The translations under genes were made by a program, and so were the position numbers. The notes beneath the pieces were generated by a model. The model was not told the DNA's origin. It searched no databases and saw only the letters and a list, made by a program, of their open reading frames with translations. 34,035 bases of DNA from Chamaesiphon sp031376885 (lineage in GTDB: Bacteria > Cyanobacteriota > Cyanobacteriia > Cyanobacteriales > Chamaesiphonaceae), in assembly GCA_031376885.1 (NCBI GenBank), contig JANMEL010000042.1, positions 1-34,035 of the forward strand. Reading direction: 5' to 3'. Positions 1 to 7,628 of this stretch are shown in pieces. Within the stretch, counting starts at the first letter, position 1; each line of letters opens with the position of its first letter.

Positions 1-294
1 GAAAATTCTCAGCCAGAAATAATCATCATTCAAAGGCGAATTATTTTTGATGAAGACTTCAGGGAAGATTTGCAATGGTGGTATAGACAAGATGTTCAAA
101 AAGCTAACAAAATTCTCGACCTAATAGAATCTGTCTGCATAGATCCATTTTCAGGAATTGGTAAACCAGAACCACTAAAATTCATGGAAGCAAATACATG
201 GTCGCGAAGAATAGATTTAGAGCATCGATTAATTTATCGAGTTCAAAATGAATCTATTCAATTCTTACAAGCCCGCTATCACTATGAAAATTAA
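1..294 (+). CDS. yoeB: YoeB/Txe-family mRNA-interferase toxin, 5' end outside the window
   Basis: The frame is open from the first base of the window to a TAA at 292-294, so the start codon lies upstream or among the first codons; the TTG at 70 is not a likely start because recognisable family sequence (RRIIFDEDFREDL) precedes it. The rest matches YoeB/Txe closely: a GKPEPLK segment carrying the catalytic glutamate, SRRIDLEHRLIY with the active-site arginine, and the C-terminal RYHY histidine. Members of this family cleave mRNA in the ribosomal A site and are neutralised by a YefM/Phd antitoxin, usually encoded just upstream, here beyond the window edge. The 37 bases around its stop codon recur at 1633-1669, behind an orphan yefM. 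Confidence 0.85.
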   Translation, partial: ENSQPEIIIIQRRIIFDEDFREDLQWWYRQDVQKANKILDLIESVCIDPFSGIGKPEPLKFMEANTWSRRIDLEHRLIYRVQNESIQFLQARYHYEN

Positions 295-368
295 AGATAA
301 TTTTAGTGTTTGAGGATCGATCGCTATGGAGAAGCATCTTTGTATACTGTCGGAACGATCGATCAATT

Positions 369-794
369 TTATGCTAAAAATAGTTTTGAGGGTAGATTGA
401 ATCGATCGCTTAATTTCTCAGCTTGAGTGAGATCGATCGATAGTTTACCATCGATAACTTCAAATACTCGATCGATAGAGCCAAATATACCAACTAAATC
501 CGCTGGCTGAACGTCGTTTGCATTCATTAAATGCAGTAGTCGGCGCGGATTCGATTCCCCAACGGGGACGCTTTGCGAAAGATTTTGAGATGGGTAATGT
601 TCTGATTCAAACTTTTCAACTAAGATCACAAACAGATCGATTAGCTGTTCTTCTTCACTGCTAACTGTCTCCTTATTCATTGATGCTTCGATGATTCCCA
701 GTACCCGATCGTATTCTGCTTGCGATCGAATTGGCTGTGGTAATACATCAGCTAAGAGATTAGCATAGGCTTCTCGATTAAAAGTAAGGGTCAT
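369..794 (-). CDS. higA: HigA-like antitoxin with C-terminal XRE helix-turn-helix
   Basis: A 141-residue protein starting at MTLTFNREAY; the longer upstream frame only overlaps higB. The C-terminal half (LLHLMNANDVQPADLVGIFG and SIDLTQAEKLSDRFNLP) is a typical HigA helix-turn-helix that binds the operon promoter, while the N-terminal half would contact the toxin. The ATG lies inside the last codons of higB, giving a 17-bp overlap, the toxin-first order usual for higBA, and likely translational coupling. Positions 553-581 match the short palindromic module found throughout this window, adding a peptide around SQSVPVGESNP just before the DNA-binding domain without breaking the frame. Confidence 0.85.
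   Translation of the reverse strand: MTLTFNREAYANLLADVLPQPIRSQAEYDRVLGIIEASMNKETVSSEEEQLIDLFVILVEKFESEHYPSQNLSQSVPVGESNPRRLLHLMNANDVQPADLVGIFGSIDRVFEVIDGKLSIDLTQAEKLSDRFNLPSKLFLA
553..581 (+). repeat. 29-bp palindromic module inside higA
   Basis: Reads GATTCCCC, three bases, GGGGA, then GCTTTGCG. It is a divergent member of the module family seen at 7043, 15112, 21769, 22346 and 23084, here within coding sequence. Confidence 0.5.
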
Positions 795-1077
795 TCTTCC
801 AGTTATCCTTATCGTATTCGGCGTGAGTGAGAAAGTGTTTAAAGTAGACGAGCTGCCTAGAGTAGTTAATAGAAACAATCAATCGATAGCGATTGCCTTT
901 AATATTAAATACCGTAAAGTTTCCTACCGCTTCGGCAGAAGCATATGTTTGTTGAACTTCTGTTAGGTTTTGCCAGGTTACAACTTTAACGATTTCATTC
1001 CAATCTTCTATTTGGGTGGCAATGTTGGGAAATTTAGCAGCAGTTTCCCGCAACCGACTAATTGCAATCAGATGCAT
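778..1077 (-). CDS. higB: HigB-type mRNA-interferase toxin
   Basis: 99 residues, the usual length for HigB. The opening MHLIAISRLRE, the central FNIKGNRYRLIVSINY and the ending FLTHAEYDKDNW are the family hallmarks (RelE-like fold, ribosome-associated mRNA cleavage). It is the first gene of a two-gene operon with the HigA-like antitoxin, overlapping it by 17 bp. The full set of conserved segments suggests an active toxin. An AT-rich stretch with TATAGA lies directly before the start codon, but I cannot place a promoter with confidence. Confidence 0.9.
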   Translation of the reverse strand: MHLIAISRLRETAAKFPNIATQIEDWNEIVKVVTWQNLTEVQQTYASAEAVGNFTVFNIKGNRYRLIVSINYSRQLVYFKHFLTHAEYDKDNWKNDPYF

Positions 1078-1260
1078 ATTATCTATAGTTTAACGCTAGA
1101 TCGAGCCATTGGCTTTTCGATCGGATTGGGTAGTAGCATCTACAATCAAGGTTAGTCTTACCACCTATTATCTTCCAATGCATTTTCGCTTTCGCGGAAT
1201 CGATCTTTGGTGCGGTGGTTTTGGGATCGATCGAACATCGCACCCCTACGATCGGTAAGT

Positions 1261-1266
1261 TATAAT
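1261..1266 (+). promoter_or_regulatory. -10 element for the yefM-like gene
   Basis: A perfect TATAAT lies 27 bases upstream of the ATG at 1294. No good -35 is visible at the expected spacing. Confidence 0.4.
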
Positions 1267-1293
1267 CGATATACTAGACTCGGAAACCACTGT

Positions 1294-1611
1294 ATGACCA
1301 GTAGTGAAATTAGCTATACCGAAGCACAGAGTAATTTAGACGTTCTGCTCGATCGTGTAGCAGATAACAAAGACATTATCATAGTCAAACGAGGCGGCAC
1401 CGATAAAAACGTCGCTCTCATTGCCGAAACTGATCTCAGCAGCCTCCTTGAAACTGTTTATCTACTGAGATCTCCAGCCAACGCAACTAGATTGCATCGG
1501 GCGATCGATCGAGCCAAACAACGAGATATTCGAGGCTACAGCCATTCGGAGCCAGAAAACGCATCACAATCGATTTCGGCGTTATGTGAGGAGTTGGGAA
1601 TTGTCCGCTAA
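1294..1611 (+). CDS. yefM: Phd/YefM-family antitoxin without an intact toxin partner
   Basis: 105 residues from the ATG at 1294. EISYTEAQSNLDVLLDRVADNKD followed by IIIVKRGG and a VALIAETDLSSLLET segment is the classic Phd/YefM DNA-binding fold: SYTEA, helix, KRGG turn, and a helix with LLET. The C-terminal tail (GYSHSEPENASQSISALCEELG) would be the toxin-binding part. No toxin gene follows, only a 37-bp copy of the end of a yoeB gene at 1633-1669, which suggests that the partner was deleted. The gene may act as an orphan antitoxin or as a regulator cross-reacting with the YoeB at the window's left edge. Confidence 0.85.
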   Translation: MTSSEISYTEAQSNLDVLLDRVADNKDIIIVKRGGTDKNVALIAETDLSSLLETVYLLRSPANATRLHRAIDRAKQRDIRGYSHSEPENASQSISALCEELGIVR

Positions 1612-1632
1612 AAAGAAAGATAAAAATCGCTC

Positions 1633-1669
1633 TGAAAATTAAAGACAATTCCAGTGTTTGAGGATCGAT
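1633..1669 (+). pseudogene. Relic of a yoeB 3' end and its downstream sequence
   Basis: Matches 285-321 at 34 of 37 positions. In the intact copy this stretch covers the last codons of yoeB, its TAA and the downstream bases (..GTGTTTGAGGATCGAT). Its place 21 bp after the stop of the yefM-like gene is where a toxin remnant would be expected. Confidence 0.65.
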
Positions 1670-1673
1670 TCTC

Positions 1674-1784
1674 CTGCCGTTCGCATTCGCGAAGCGTTTG
1701 CCTGCTCAAAAGCGTCTCGTTCCGAGAAGAGGCTGCGCCAACGTTGGCGTTCGCGTTAGTCCTGTAGGGTGGGCACTGCCCACC
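1674..1784. repeat. Mosaic of short palindromic repeats downstream of cysS
   Basis: Contains GCATTCGCGAAGCG, CGTCTCGTTCCGAGAAGAGG and TGCGCCAACGTTGGCG words, then a perfect hairpin GGTGGGC-ACT-GCCCACC at 1768-1784. The hairpin follows the cysS stop on the minus strand and could help end that transcript, though no U-run is present. No gene is visible in this stretch. Confidence 0.6.
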
Positions 1785-1797
1785 ATCTCAACCCAAT

Positions 1798-3276
1798 TTA
1801 CCCCCGATACCAACTACTAGGACTTCCAGCTTTATCGATAACGGTAATTTTTGCTGCTGTTAGTTCGTCACGAATTCGATCGCTGGTAGCAAAATCTTTA
1901 TTTGCTCTAGCTGTTTGACGTTCGGTAAGTAATGATTCGATTTCTTCATCGCTCAAACCATTTGGCTGAGGTTTGAGTCGATCGGAATTTGCTTCTAAAC
2001 CCAGTACTCCAGCAAGTTCGACTAAGGTTTCCCATTTAGCTTTGAGGATCGTGGAATCGATCTCTCGTTCGCCATCATGAGTGATAATATTACCAACTTT
2101 CCGCAGCTCTTTGGCAAGTTCAAATAAGATCGCCAAACCTTCAGCAAAATTGAAATCATCATCTACAGCAGTGCGGAATCTTTCGATTTCTGGAGAATTA
2201 GTTGTGGGAGTGGTAGTTAAATTATCCCAGCCTAATCTCTCCCCAAATTCAGAGCCAAATAGTAAACCTTCATTAATTGTCTGCCAACTTTGTCCCGCTG
2301 CGGAAATTGCCCCATCGCTAAAATCCATCGGTTTCCGATATTGAGCGGTGAAGACAAATAACCGAATTGCCATCGGATCTACAGGTTGAGTGGTACCATC
2401 CGATCGATGACCGTCCAGCAACGATCGAATAGTAGTAAAATTGCCCAAAGATTTGGACATCTTTTTACCCTCGATATTGACCATGCCATTGTGCATCCAG
2501 TAGGTAGATAATGGTCGATCGTGAGCGCATTCTGACTGAGCGATTTCATTCTCATGGTGGGGGAACACCAAGTCACCACCGCCGCAATGGATATCAATTG
2601 TCTCTCCCAACTCCGATCGAATCATCGCAGAGCACTCTATGTGCCATCCTGGTCGTCCATTGCCCCAGGGAGACTCCCAGGAGGGTTCGCCAGATTTTGC
2701 CGCCTTCCACAGGGCAAAATCAAAGGGATCTTCCTTCTTTTGTTGCTCTGAGTCGGCGGCTTCGATGCGTTCGCTGGCACCCGATCGCATATCATCCAGG
2801 TTACGATTGGAAAGCTTCCCATATTCCTCAAATTTGCGGATGCGGAAATAGACATCCCCATCCACAGCATAGGCGAAACCCTTCGCTTCGAGATCGCTAA
2901 TTAGATCCTGAATCTCCTGAATATGTTTTGTCGCCAAAGGATAGCTATCAGCATCGCGAACATTCAGACGGTGAAGATCTTCAAAGTAGGCGGTGGTATA
3001 TTGCTCCGCCACTGCTGTCATCGAACTACGTTCCAGATTAGCGCGGTTGAGAATCTTGTCATCAATATCAGTAAAATTTTGCACGTAGCGCACATCATAG
3101 CCGCGCCATTGGAGATAACGACGGACGGTATCCCAAATGATGTACGATCGAGCGTGACCCAAATGGCAATAGTCATATACAGTCACCCCACAACAGTACA
3201 TTTTCACCTGGTTGGGTGTCAAAGTTTGGAACGGTTCTTTGGTTCTGGTGAGGGTATTGTAGATTGTTAGACTCAT
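1798..3276 (-). CDS. cysS: Cysteinyl-tRNA synthetase
   Basis: 492 residues, normal for class I CysRS, which charges tRNA-Cys with cysteine in the cytoplasm. The start is the ATG at 3274-3276 (MSLTIYNTLTRTKEPFQ); the frame runs further upstream but that part overlaps the divergent gene. The ATP-binding HLGH motif is at residues 38-41 and KMSKS at 272-276. The zinc site is complete: C28, C215, H240 and E244, as in the E. coli enzyme with a six-residue offset. The C-terminal anticodon-binding part ends in GSPSSWYRG. It is divergent from the CobW-type gene, with 73 bp between the starts. Housekeeping gene with no sign of damage. Confidence 0.97.
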   Translation of the reverse strand: MSLTIYNTLTRTKEPFQTLTPNQVKMYCCGVTVYDYCHLGHARSYIIWDTVRRYLQWRGYDVRYVQNFTDIDDKILNRANLERSSMTAVAEQYTTAYFEDLHRLNVRDADSYPLATKHIQEIQDLISDLEAKGFAYAVDGDVYFRIRKFEEYGKLSNRNLDDMRSGASERIEAADSEQQKKEDPFDFALWKAAKSGEPSWESPWGNGRPGWHIECSAMIRSELGETIDIHCGGGDLVFPHHENEIAQSECAHDRPLSTYWMHNGMVNIEGKKMSKSLGNFTTIRSLLDGHRSDGTTQPVDPMAIRLFVFTAQYRKPMDFSDGAISAAGQSWQTINEGLLFGSEFGERLGWDNLTTTPTTNSPEIERFRTAVDDDFNFAEGLAILFELAKELRKVGNIITHDGEREIDSTILKAKWETLVELAGVLGLEANSDRLKPQPNGLSDEEIESLLTERQTARANKDFATSDRIRDELTAAKITVIDKAGSPSSWYRG

Positions 3277-3349
3277 TAGGCTGCTCGATCGGTAATAATT
3301 AGAATGAAAGTGGTTACTGACTTCTTTATATATACTAACCGATCGCCCT

Positions 3350-4459
3350 ATGACCTCAACTACCATTTCACCAATTGTCACGGCTGTAGATACCGAACAG
3401 AAGCTGATTCCGGTGACAATTATTACAGGCTTCCTCGGTAGTGGCAAAACTACCCTCCTCAATCATATTCTCCAAAATCAGCAGGGTGTCAAAACTGCTG
3501 TCCTCGTCAATGAATTTGGTGAAATCGGCATCGATAACGATCTGATTGTCGCTACTGGGGAAGATATGGTGGAGTTGAATAATGGTTGTGTTTGTTGCAC
3601 CATTAATGAAGATTTGGTTAACGCCGTACACAAAGTATTGGCTCGTCCCGATCCGATCGATTATCTCGTTGTCGAAACCACTGGTTTAGCAGATCCTTTA
3701 CCTGTGGCTCTGACTTTTCTAGGTACCGAATTACGCGACGTGACTAGGCTCGATTCGATTATCACTCTTGTCGATGCGGCGAATTTTAGTATCGATTTAT
3801 TTAATAGTGAGGCTGCTCAAAGTCAGATTACTTACGGCGATATTATCTTATTAAATAAGGTCGATCTAGTCGATGAAGCTGACGTAGATATCCTCGAACT
3901 TCGGTTGCGGGATATGAAAGAAGGCGCAAGAATTATTCGCACCAATAATTCGGCGGTACAATTGCCGATGATTCTCAGCGTTGGTTTATTTGAGTCCGAC
4001 AAATATCTAGAAACTCCAACAAGTCATGACGAACACAATCATGACCACGGACACGACCATGAAGACCACTCTAATTGCGACCACGACCATAATAAGTGCG
4101 AACACGACCATCATCAACACGACCATTCTCATCACTTAGAGAATGATGGTTTTACCTCCCTATCTTTCGTCAACGATCGACCATTCTCACTGCGGAAATT
4201 TCAGCATTTCCTAGACAACCAACTCACCCCAAATATCTTCCGCGCTAAAGGCTTTCTCTGGTTCGACGAAAGCGATAAATGCCACGTCTTCCACCTCTGC
4301 GGCAAACGCTTCTCGATCGATGATGAAGAGTGGAAAGGTGCGCCCCAAACTAAATTTGTAATTATCGGTCAAGATTTGGACAATGCTAAATTGCGATCGC
4401 AGTTAGACAAATGTTTGACCAGCGATAAAGCTACCGCTGGCAAAGGTTTTGGCAAGTAA
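3350..4459 (+). CDS. CobW/COG0523-family GTPase metallochaperone with His-rich loop
   Basis: 369 residues. The G3E GTPase domain shows a Walker A GFLGSGKTT (residues 27-35), the metal-binding CxCC motif (C80, C82, C83), ETTGLADP (109-116) and NKVD (169-172). A histidine/aspartate-rich loop fills roughly 226-262, followed by the CobW C-terminal domain (FRAKGFLWFDE). Such proteins bind Zn, Co or Ni and deliver it to client enzymes, using GTP hydrolysis. The exact metal cannot be read from sequence: the His-rich loop favours zinc or nickel, and no clear Zur-type box is visible in the 73-bp promoter region. Neighbouring genes give no hint of a cobalamin or nitrile hydratase client. Confidence 0.9.
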   Translation: MTSTTISPIVTAVDTEQKLIPVTIITGFLGSGKTTLLNHILQNQQGVKTAVLVNEFGEIGIDNDLIVATGEDMVELNNGCVCCTINEDLVNAVHKVLARPDPIDYLVVETTGLADPLPVALTFLGTELRDVTRLDSIITLVDAANFSIDLFNSEAAQSQITYGDIILLNKVDLVDEADVDILELRLRDMKEGARIIRTNNSAVQLPMILSVGLFESDKYLETPTSHDEHNHDHGHDHEDHSNCDHDHNKCEHDHHQHDHSHHLENDGFTSLSFVNDRPFSLRKFQHFLDNQLTPNIFRAKGFLWFDESDKCHVFHLCGKRFSIDDEEWKGAPQTKFVIIGQDLDNAKLRSQLDKCLTSDKATAGKGFGK

Positions 4460-4484
4460 ATTATCGACTTAATAGATTAAACCA

Positions 4485-4517
4485 ATATCCCCGACTTCTT
4501 GGAGAAGTTTGGGATAT
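4485..4517 (+). terminator. Hairpin behind the CobW gene (CCCCGACTTCT repeat family)
   Basis: Arms 4485-4499 and 4503-4517 pair around a TGG loop, with one mismatch and one G-T pair. It belongs to the same family as the hairpins at 19068, 27245 and 30467, all placed just after stop codons, so a role in transcript ending or mRNA stability is likely. Confidence 0.55.
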
Positions 4518-4596
4518 TATCTCGATCTTAAAATTATTGAGGATATCTGTTCGAGCCAAACTATCTCAGCTTACTAAGATATTAGGAGTTTCAAAG

Positions 4597-5169
4597 ATGA
4601 TTGCTATTAAAGAAAACTTTCCGAGATTTACACCTGAAGAATACTTTGATTGGGAAGAAAAACAAACATGCCGACATGAATACATCGATGGGGAAGTGTA
4701 CGCGATGACTGGTGGAACTCTCAATCATGGTAGAATTGCTGGAAACTTTTACTTTATCCTCAAAGCTCATCTGCGTGGTAGTGGCTGTCAAGTCGGTAAT
4801 TCTGACTGTAGAGTGAACATCGTCGCTTCAACAGATTATACTTATCCCGATCTTAGTGTCACCTGCGACGAACGCGATCGCAATAATACTCAATATATTA
4901 CCTATCCCTGTCTGATTGTCGAAGTATTATCGCCCGGAACAGAGGCTTATGACCGAGGAAATAAATTTAAAATGTATCGCCAGAATCCCGATCTAAAAGA
5001 ATATATATTAGTCGATTCAAACTCAATTTCCATCGAACTCTTCCGTAAAAATGATGAAAATAACTGGCAGATTATCGACTATCAATTAGGGGATTCGATC
5101 GAACTAACAAGTATAAATCTTACATTTCCGATCGAGCAAGTATACGAAGAAATTATATTTGTTAAATAG
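4597..5169 (+). CDS. Uma2 (DUF820) family PD-(D/E)XK nuclease-like protein
   Basis: 190 residues. The ATG at 4597 was chosen because AGGAG sits at 4584-4588 and the family N-terminus (FPRFTPEEYFDWEEKQTCRHEYIDGEVYAMTGG) starts here. The PD-(D/E)XK core is visible: YPDLSVTC supplies the Asp, and LIVEVLSPGTEAYDRGNKF supplies the E-x-V-S block with the downstream lysine and YRQ helix. This family is greatly expanded in cyanobacteria, usually as single genes, and its substrate is unknown. The gene stands alone, 55 bp ahead of the DoxX-like gene. The assignment to the family is firm; nuclease activity is only inferred. Confidence 0.88.
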   Translation: MIAIKENFPRFTPEEYFDWEEKQTCRHEYIDGEVYAMTGGTLNHGRIAGNFYFILKAHLRGSGCQVGNSDCRVNIVASTDYTYPDLSVTCDERDRNNTQYITYPCLIVEVLSPGTEAYDRGNKFKMYRQNPDLKEYILVDSNSISIELFRKNDENNWQIIDYQLGDSIELTSINLTFPIEQVYEEIIFVK

Positions 5170-5224
5170 CCTCTGTAATAAAGACAACCAATATTTAGAC
5201 AAGCCAAAATACTTCGGAGCCAAC

Positions 5225-6025
5225 ATGATTAAAATTTATGCTCACGCTGCCAGAGTCCTTTTGGGGTTGATATTTGTCATTGCTGTGGTCGTGCGGGTGT
5301 TGAGGCCACAGATGGCTGGGAGTTCAGGTTTTCCTGAAGCTGCACAGGCTTGGTTGGGAGTGATGCGCGATACAGGATACATTCAACCGCTACTCTACCT
5401 TACAGAATTCATTGGGGGTGGAGCCTTGCTCCTGAATATTTTTGTGCCTCTAGTACTCATAGTTCTTGCACCGATAACTTTGAATATTGCGTTGTTTCAC
5501 TTTTTTTTAGATCCCAGACTTGTGCGGATTGTGCTGGTTCTTTTTATGTTAGGTTCGCATTTGCTACTCATTTATATAAATCGGCGATCGCTGATGCCTT
5601 TAATTCAAAAAGTTAACCCTATGTGGTCAGGATTAAGCGTCAGTTTTTTTAATCTGCGATCGCTTTTTCAAATACTGTTGGGGGTGATATTCGTGGTAAC
5701 AGGCGGGGCAAAACTATTAATTCCCGATCGACTCAGTATTGGCGATTTTCTCCTTGATGGAATGAAAGCAACAGGCTATCTTTATAGTCTTTTGGGCATG
5801 ACAGAACTGATTTCTGGTTTGATGCTCATCACAGGTTTCTTTATACCACTAGCGTTAGCGATCTTGGCACCGATTGTTCTGAATATTTTTCTGTACCATT
5901 TGTATCTTGCTCCAGCAGGTATAGTTGTTGCAGTTGTTATCGTATTAATTTTTCTTGCTCTGATTGCCGCGTACTCAAAAGCCTATTATCCCTTGTTTAA
6001 GCTAAAAGTTAATATCACTGAATGA
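5225..6025 (+). CDS. Membrane protein made of two DoxX-like units in tandem
   Basis: 266 residues from the ATG at 5225. It is almost entirely hydrophobic, with about eight membrane segments. Two halves repeat the same plan: first LLGLIFVIAVVVRVLRP, then GYIQPLLYLTEFIGGGALLLNIFVPL and APITLNIALFHFF; second LLGVIFVVTGGAKLLIP, then GYLYSLLGMTELISGLMLITGFFIPL and APIVLNIFLYHLYL. Each resembles a four-helix DoxX unit, so the gene looks like an internal duplication. DoxX proteins are linked to quinone and oxidative-stress functions, but no reaction can be given here. A short hairpin-forming repeat follows the stop codon. Confidence 0.8.
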   Translation: MIKIYAHAARVLLGLIFVIAVVVRVLRPQMAGSSGFPEAAQAWLGVMRDTGYIQPLLYLTEFIGGGALLLNIFVPLVLIVLAPITLNIALFHFFLDPRLVRIVLVLFMLGSHLLLIYINRRSLMPLIQKVNPMWSGLSVSFFNLRSLFQILLGVIFVVTGGAKLLIPDRLSIGDFLLDGMKATGYLYSLLGMTELISGLMLITGFFIPLALAILAPIVLNIFLYHLYLAPAGIVVAVVIVLIFLALIAAYSKAYYPLFKLKVNITE

Positions 6026-6032
6026 GCTGTCC

Positions 6033-6052
6033 AAGAAGCCCTTGGATATGTC
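6033..6052. repeat. Half copy of the 7338-7372 palindrome
   Basis: AAGAAGCCCTTGGATATGTC is identical to 7356-7375, the right arm and flank of a 35-bp perfect palindrome. Both copies lie just beyond gene ends. Confidence 0.7.
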
Positions 6053-6107
6053 CCGATCGCGAACTAAGCTCTTTTTGAACCATAAAAGTTGCAATAGTTT
6101 CCACAAT

Positions 6108-6425
6108 TTACAAGTCTTTTAGAAGTGGGGCTAAGTCTGTAGTTGCATGAATAATTCGTAGAATTTCAAGATTATCGTCATCATAGCGATAGAATATAAT
6201 GTATTTCTTAAATCCTTTGACAGCCCATTTACGAATATTAACTATATCTTCATCTTCACTCTCATACCGTTGACCCATTCCAGGCATTCGAGCTAATGCT
6301 GCAAAAGCTTGTCTTGCTGCATCAAAGAAATGAAAAGCACTATCTCTATTATTTACGGCAAGATATTGAAAATGTTCTTGAAGATCTAAGGTAGCATTTT
6401 CATGAATCGAGATAAGAAGATTCAT
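6108..6425 (-). CDS. parE: ParE-type toxin of a type II toxin-antitoxin pair
   Basis: 105 residues, read from the ATG in the ATGA overlap (6422-6425). The N-terminus ISIHENATLDLQEHFQYLA, the middle GMGQRYESEDEDIVNIRKWAVKGFKKYIIFYRYDDDNLEILRIIH and the last residues DLAPLL are the RelE/ParE superfamily pattern, closest to ParE (DNA gyrase inhibitors). It is the second gene of a two-gene operon behind the ParD-like antitoxin. The core is intact, unlike the frameshifted relative at 11407-11696. Target assignment (gyrase versus mRNA) is by family only. Confidence 0.88.
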   Translation of the reverse strand: MNLLISIHENATLDLQEHFQYLAVNNRDSAFHFFDAARQAFAALARMPGMGQRYESEDEDIVNIRKWAVKGFKKYIIFYRYDDDNLEILRIIHATTDLAPLLKDL

Positions 6426-6676
6426 AATTGAGGCGGAAGTTGCTCGGCTAAATATTGACGTTGCTGCTCCCACCATTCATCGGTTACTTCGACCGTTCGA
6501 TCTGTTTGAAGTGTTGACTTCAACATATCATTAACTTTCTGCTTGGCTTGACGTTCTTGCTCTCGTTCGATTAGTGCTGTAAGAAAGTCGTCAACAGTAT
6601 TGTAAGTACCATTAGAAATCTGTCGATCGATGTAAGCTTTTGCCGCTTCTGGTAAGGCTATTGTGAGGTAGGTCAT
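6422..6676 (-). CDS. parD: ParD-type ribbon-helix-helix antitoxin
   Basis: 84 residues. MTYLTIALPEAAKAYIDRQ at the N-terminus is the beta-strand and first helix of a ribbon-helix-helix DNA-binding fold. NGTYNTVDDFLTALIEREQ follows as the second helix, and a charged C-terminal tail (TDEWWEQQRQYLAEQLPPQL) would wrap the toxin. It precedes parE with a 4-bp ATGA overlap, the usual order for this family, and would repress its own promoter, which must lie just right of 6676. Confidence 0.88.
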   Translation of the reverse strand: MTYLTIALPEAAKAYIDRQISNGTYNTVDDFLTALIEREQERQAKQKVNDMLKSTLQTDRTVEVTDEWWEQQRQYLAEQLPPQL

Positions 6677-7013
6677 AAAGATATTTGCAATACCGGACTA
6701 CCTAAATTATAACTGATGACTCAGTTTCAGGCAAAACCTTAGAAGCTGATTCGATTTTCAGAAGCAGAAGCTACGCCAATGAGTGAGTCATGCTTAGTTA
6801 TTTTATGCGATCGAGTGGCTAAGAATATTTTTGTGGTTATTTTTAGCTTAGAGAAATGGGAGGTAAACCGCTGATACGCGAGTTAGACTAATCTTGCTGT
6901 AGCAAAATTTCTATCTAGGCGCGGTTTTGAACTGCTAGCCTCAATTTGGCAACCGATCGAATTCAATTATATAAAATTAAGATGAACTTAGAAGTTAGAA
7001 TCGACTCTTCTTC
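6677..7013. other. Intergenic region with a sigma-70-like promoter
   Basis: No gene is supported here. A plus-strand promoter TTGGCA-N18-TATAAA is visible at 6946-6975, pointing at the small gene at 7014. A module fragment (AGAAGCTACGCCAA) is at about 6767-6780. A 16-codon frame from the ATG at 6982 overlaps the next gene's start and is probably leader sequence. Confidence 0.5.
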
Positions 7014-7286
7014 ATGGATGGGCCATATTATTTAATGATGACGATTTCCCAAAGGGAAGGCTCCGTCAACGATCGAACATCGCAAGAGGTTACATTCTCT
7101 GGTGAAAATGGCAGAACATTTGAGGCTAAGTCATCTATTGATGATGTCAGAAAGCAAATCCTTTCTGCTGCTAGATTTATCGATGGAGAATTATCAAAAC
7201 ACAATCTGCTCAATACCGACGATCGAGAGTCTCTAGCTTGGTGTATTAAGTCATTGAGTCAGTCAATTATGCAAAAAGTGCGATAG
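7014..7286 (+). CDS. Small hypothetical protein
   Basis: Up to 90 residues; I do not recognise the family. The start is uncertain: ATG at 7014, 7035 or 7038 are all possible, and a 29-bp palindromic module (7043-7071) has landed immediately after the last of these, encoding ISQREGSVNDR. The remainder (QEVTFSGENGRTFEAKSSIDDVRKQILSAARFIDGELS and so on) is a soluble, helix-rich, Ser/Asp-rich protein without cysteines apart from one. A fair promoter lies at 6946-6975. It stands alone between the parDE operon and the TetR fusion gene. It may be a gene whose 5' end was rebuilt by repeat insertion. Confidence 0.45.
   Translation: MDGPYYLMMTISQREGSVNDRTSQEVTFSGENGRTFEAKSSIDDVRKQILSAARFIDGELSKHNLLNTDDRESLAWCIKSLSQSIMQKVR
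7043..7071 (+). repeat. 29-bp palindromic module at the start of the small gene
   Basis: Reads GATTTCCC-AAA-GGGAAGGCT followed by CCGTCAACG, a relative of the GATTCTC-N5-GAGAGGCTACGCCAACG module. Confidence 0.55.
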
Positions 7287-7337
7287 CAGCCAGATATACT
7301 AAGCACGCTTAGGAACTGGATTTTTTAGAATTACGCT

Positions 7338-7372
7338 ATATCCAAGGGCTTCTCAAAGAAGCCCTTGGATAT
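7338..7372. terminator. 35-bp perfect palindrome containing the stop codon of the TetR fusion
   Basis: Sixteen-base arms ATATCCAAGGGCTTCT and AGAAGCCCTTGGATAT flank CAA. The TGA of the minus-strand gene (7353-7355) lies at the loop. Half of it recurs at 6033-6052. Confidence 0.7.
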
Positions 7373-7628
7373 GTCTCTCGTGGATACTGGATTGTCGTAC
7401 CCAATTAATTACCGTGTTATGAGAAACTCCAGTTTGGCGTTCGATCGCGCGAAAACTAATACCTTGTTGATGCAATTCTAGACATTGCTGCTTAATTTGT
7501 GGAGGATAGCCGCGAGTACTATATTCTTGGGCAAATTGCTTGCCACAATCCTTGCATATATACCGTTGTTTGTCATGTCGATGTCCATTTTTCGCGACTC
7601 GATCGCTACCACAGCTCACGCACATCAT
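7353..7628 (-). mobile_element. InsA-like 5' fragment of an IS1-type element, fused to tetR
   Basis: Codes for the zinc ribbon and helix-turn-helix typical of cyanobacterial IS1-family InsA proteins, starting at a Met-Met pair that could have been the original start. The DDE catalytic part is missing, so the fragment cannot transpose. Confidence 0.65.

Noticed and set aside
970..1155. Plus-strand frame of 61 codons
   Set aside because: Overlaps higB on the opposite strand; no family resemblance.
2511..2900. Several plus-strand reading frames of 65-129 codons
   Set aside because: They lie wholly inside cysS on the other strand, give no recognisable protein and lack ribosome sites.
3277..3349. 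Zur-type box before the CobW gene
   Set aside because: GGTAATAATTAG is AT-rich but does not form the expected symmetrical site.
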